Source: Myxococcales bacterium (GTDB lineage Bacteria; Myxococcota; Myxococcia; Myxococcales; Myxococcaceae). Taken from it: DNA of 64,000 nucleotides. Under the pieces are notes generated by a model. The model was not told the origin of the DNA. It ran no database searches and saw nothing but the letters and a program-made list of their open reading frames with translations. The number at the start of each line of letters is the position of its first letter. Position 1 is the first letter of the stretch. The DNA lies in the NCBI GenBank assembly GCA_016191815.1, contig JACPVI010000061.1, forward strand, positions 186,001 through 250,000, written 5' to 3'. The position numbers and the translations under genes were made by a program. Below, piece after piece: positions 63,527 through 64,000 of the stretch.

Positions 63527-64000
63527 ATGCCCCTGACGCTCGCCTCGCGGCTCGCTGCCGCCACCGTTTCCCTCGCGCTCTTTGCCCCGGTGTCCCACAC
63601 GGTCGTCGCCAAGGCGACGACCGACTCGCTCGGCGGATCCGAGCGGTACCTCACCTTCCTCACTACCGACAAGCCCATCTTCCGCCCCGGCGAGCGGGTG
63701 CACGTGCGCGGCGTCTTGCTGGAGGCCGCCCGCCGGACTCCTCTGCCCTCCTCGGCACGAGCTTCGGTGGAAATCCGCGGGCCAAGGGGAGACCAGGTGG
63801 CGGCAGGAATCAACCAGACCGCGGACGGCTCCTTTGGCTTCGGCTGGGACATCCCCGCCGAGCAGCCCGGAGGCGAGTACACCATCCGCGTCACCTACCC
63901 CTGGAACGGCTTCGCCCCCGCGGAGCGGAAGTTCGACGTCCGCGCCTACCGCGCTCCCAGGCTGAAGTCGCAGATTGTCTTCCTCCGCGACGGATACGGG
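63527..64000 (+). CDS. Alpha-2-macroglobulin-like protein (3' end outside window)
   Basis: The first 158 residues of a longer gene. ATG 63527 has GGAGGGAG upstream. A signal peptide (residues 1-28, HTVVA) leads to an MG2-type segment (LTFLTTDKPIFRPGERVHVRG, and PRGDQVAAG). Bacterial alpha-2-macroglobulins trap proteases in the periplasm; the thioester and bait region would lie outside the window, so type cannot be confirmed. Confidence 0.8.
   Translation, partial: MPLTLASRLAAATVSLALFAPVSHTVVAKATTDSLGGSERYLTFLTTDKPIFRPGERVHVRGVLLEAARRTPLPSSARASVEIRGPRGDQVAAGINQTADGSFGFGWDIPAEQPGGEYTIRVTYPWNGFAPAERKFDVRAYRAPRLKSQIVFLRDGYG

Overview
The window looks like a chromosome segment from a member of the Myxococcota (myxobacterial type). 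The evidence is very high GC with strong third-position GC bias, many secreted cysteine-rich lipoproteins with MopE-type metal-binding repeats, kelch and TolB-like propellers, a eukaryote-like Ser/Thr kinase, a PEGA-domain protein family, an FHA-linked sigma-54 activator and a MXAN_5187-like protein. No rRNA, tRNA, CRISPR array, phage or intact insertion sequence was seen. Genus cannot be told from the sequence alone.

Layout. 1-6 kb: the end of a kelch protein, a five-module cysteine-rich lipoprotein, and a large choice-of-anchor-D/VWA lipoprotein. 6-8.3 kb: a TANGO2/NRDE protein fused in frame to a lipoprotein-like half, then an MNT/HEPN nucleotidyltransferase pair. 8.25-12 kb: ychF and an F0-only ATP synthase cluster (atpZ-atpI-atpB-atpE-atpF, minus strand). 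12-20.6 kb: a MopE-like lipoprotein, a VapBC-type pair, a decayed AbiEii-type locus, and a four-gene translationally coupled operon of two PEGA/MopE-like pairs. 20.7-25.4 kb: a large cysteine-rich adhesin-like lipoprotein facing an unknown 622-aa lipoprotein across a long inverted repeat. 25.4-34.3 kb, minus strand: Ser/Thr kinase, hemL, four lipoproteins, kdsC, a MXAN_5187-like gene, and the lipoprotein-processing pair lgt and lspA. 34.3-39.1 kb: a mosaic TSP3/MopE lipoprotein, a TolB-like propeller lipoprotein and an FmdB-type zinc ribbon. 39.2-42.2 kb: ileS. 42.3-42.9 kb: two tiny secreted proteins with an identical twin Cx3C cysteine pattern. 42.9-48.5 kb: a minimal Tad/Flp pseudopilin cluster behind an FHA sigma-54 activator, with 21-bp tandem repeats between them. 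48.5-64 kb: RimK-like ligase, DsbA-like thiol oxidoreductase, a Pro/Gly-rich lipoprotein, FadL-type porin, metallophosphoesterase, an MFS/spermidine-synthase fusion, an EtfD/HdrD-like Fe-S membrane reductase, several small secreted proteins, thioredoxin, and the start of an alpha-2-macroglobulin-like gene.

Functional reading. The dominant theme is the cell envelope: about twenty lipoproteins share the window with both dedicated lipoprotein-maturation enzymes. Housekeeping genes (atp F0, ychF, hemL, kdsC, ileS, trx) are interspersed. Several starts have no Shine-Dalgarno sequence but carry a TANNNT-like -10 hexamer 6-9 nt upstream, suggesting leaderless transcription in this lineage. The most promising unexplained items are the twin Cx3C protein pair, the duplicated PEGA/MopE operon, the recurring 40-residue cysteine module, the GTCGAG inverted-repeat family and the tandem repeats upstream of the Tad genes.
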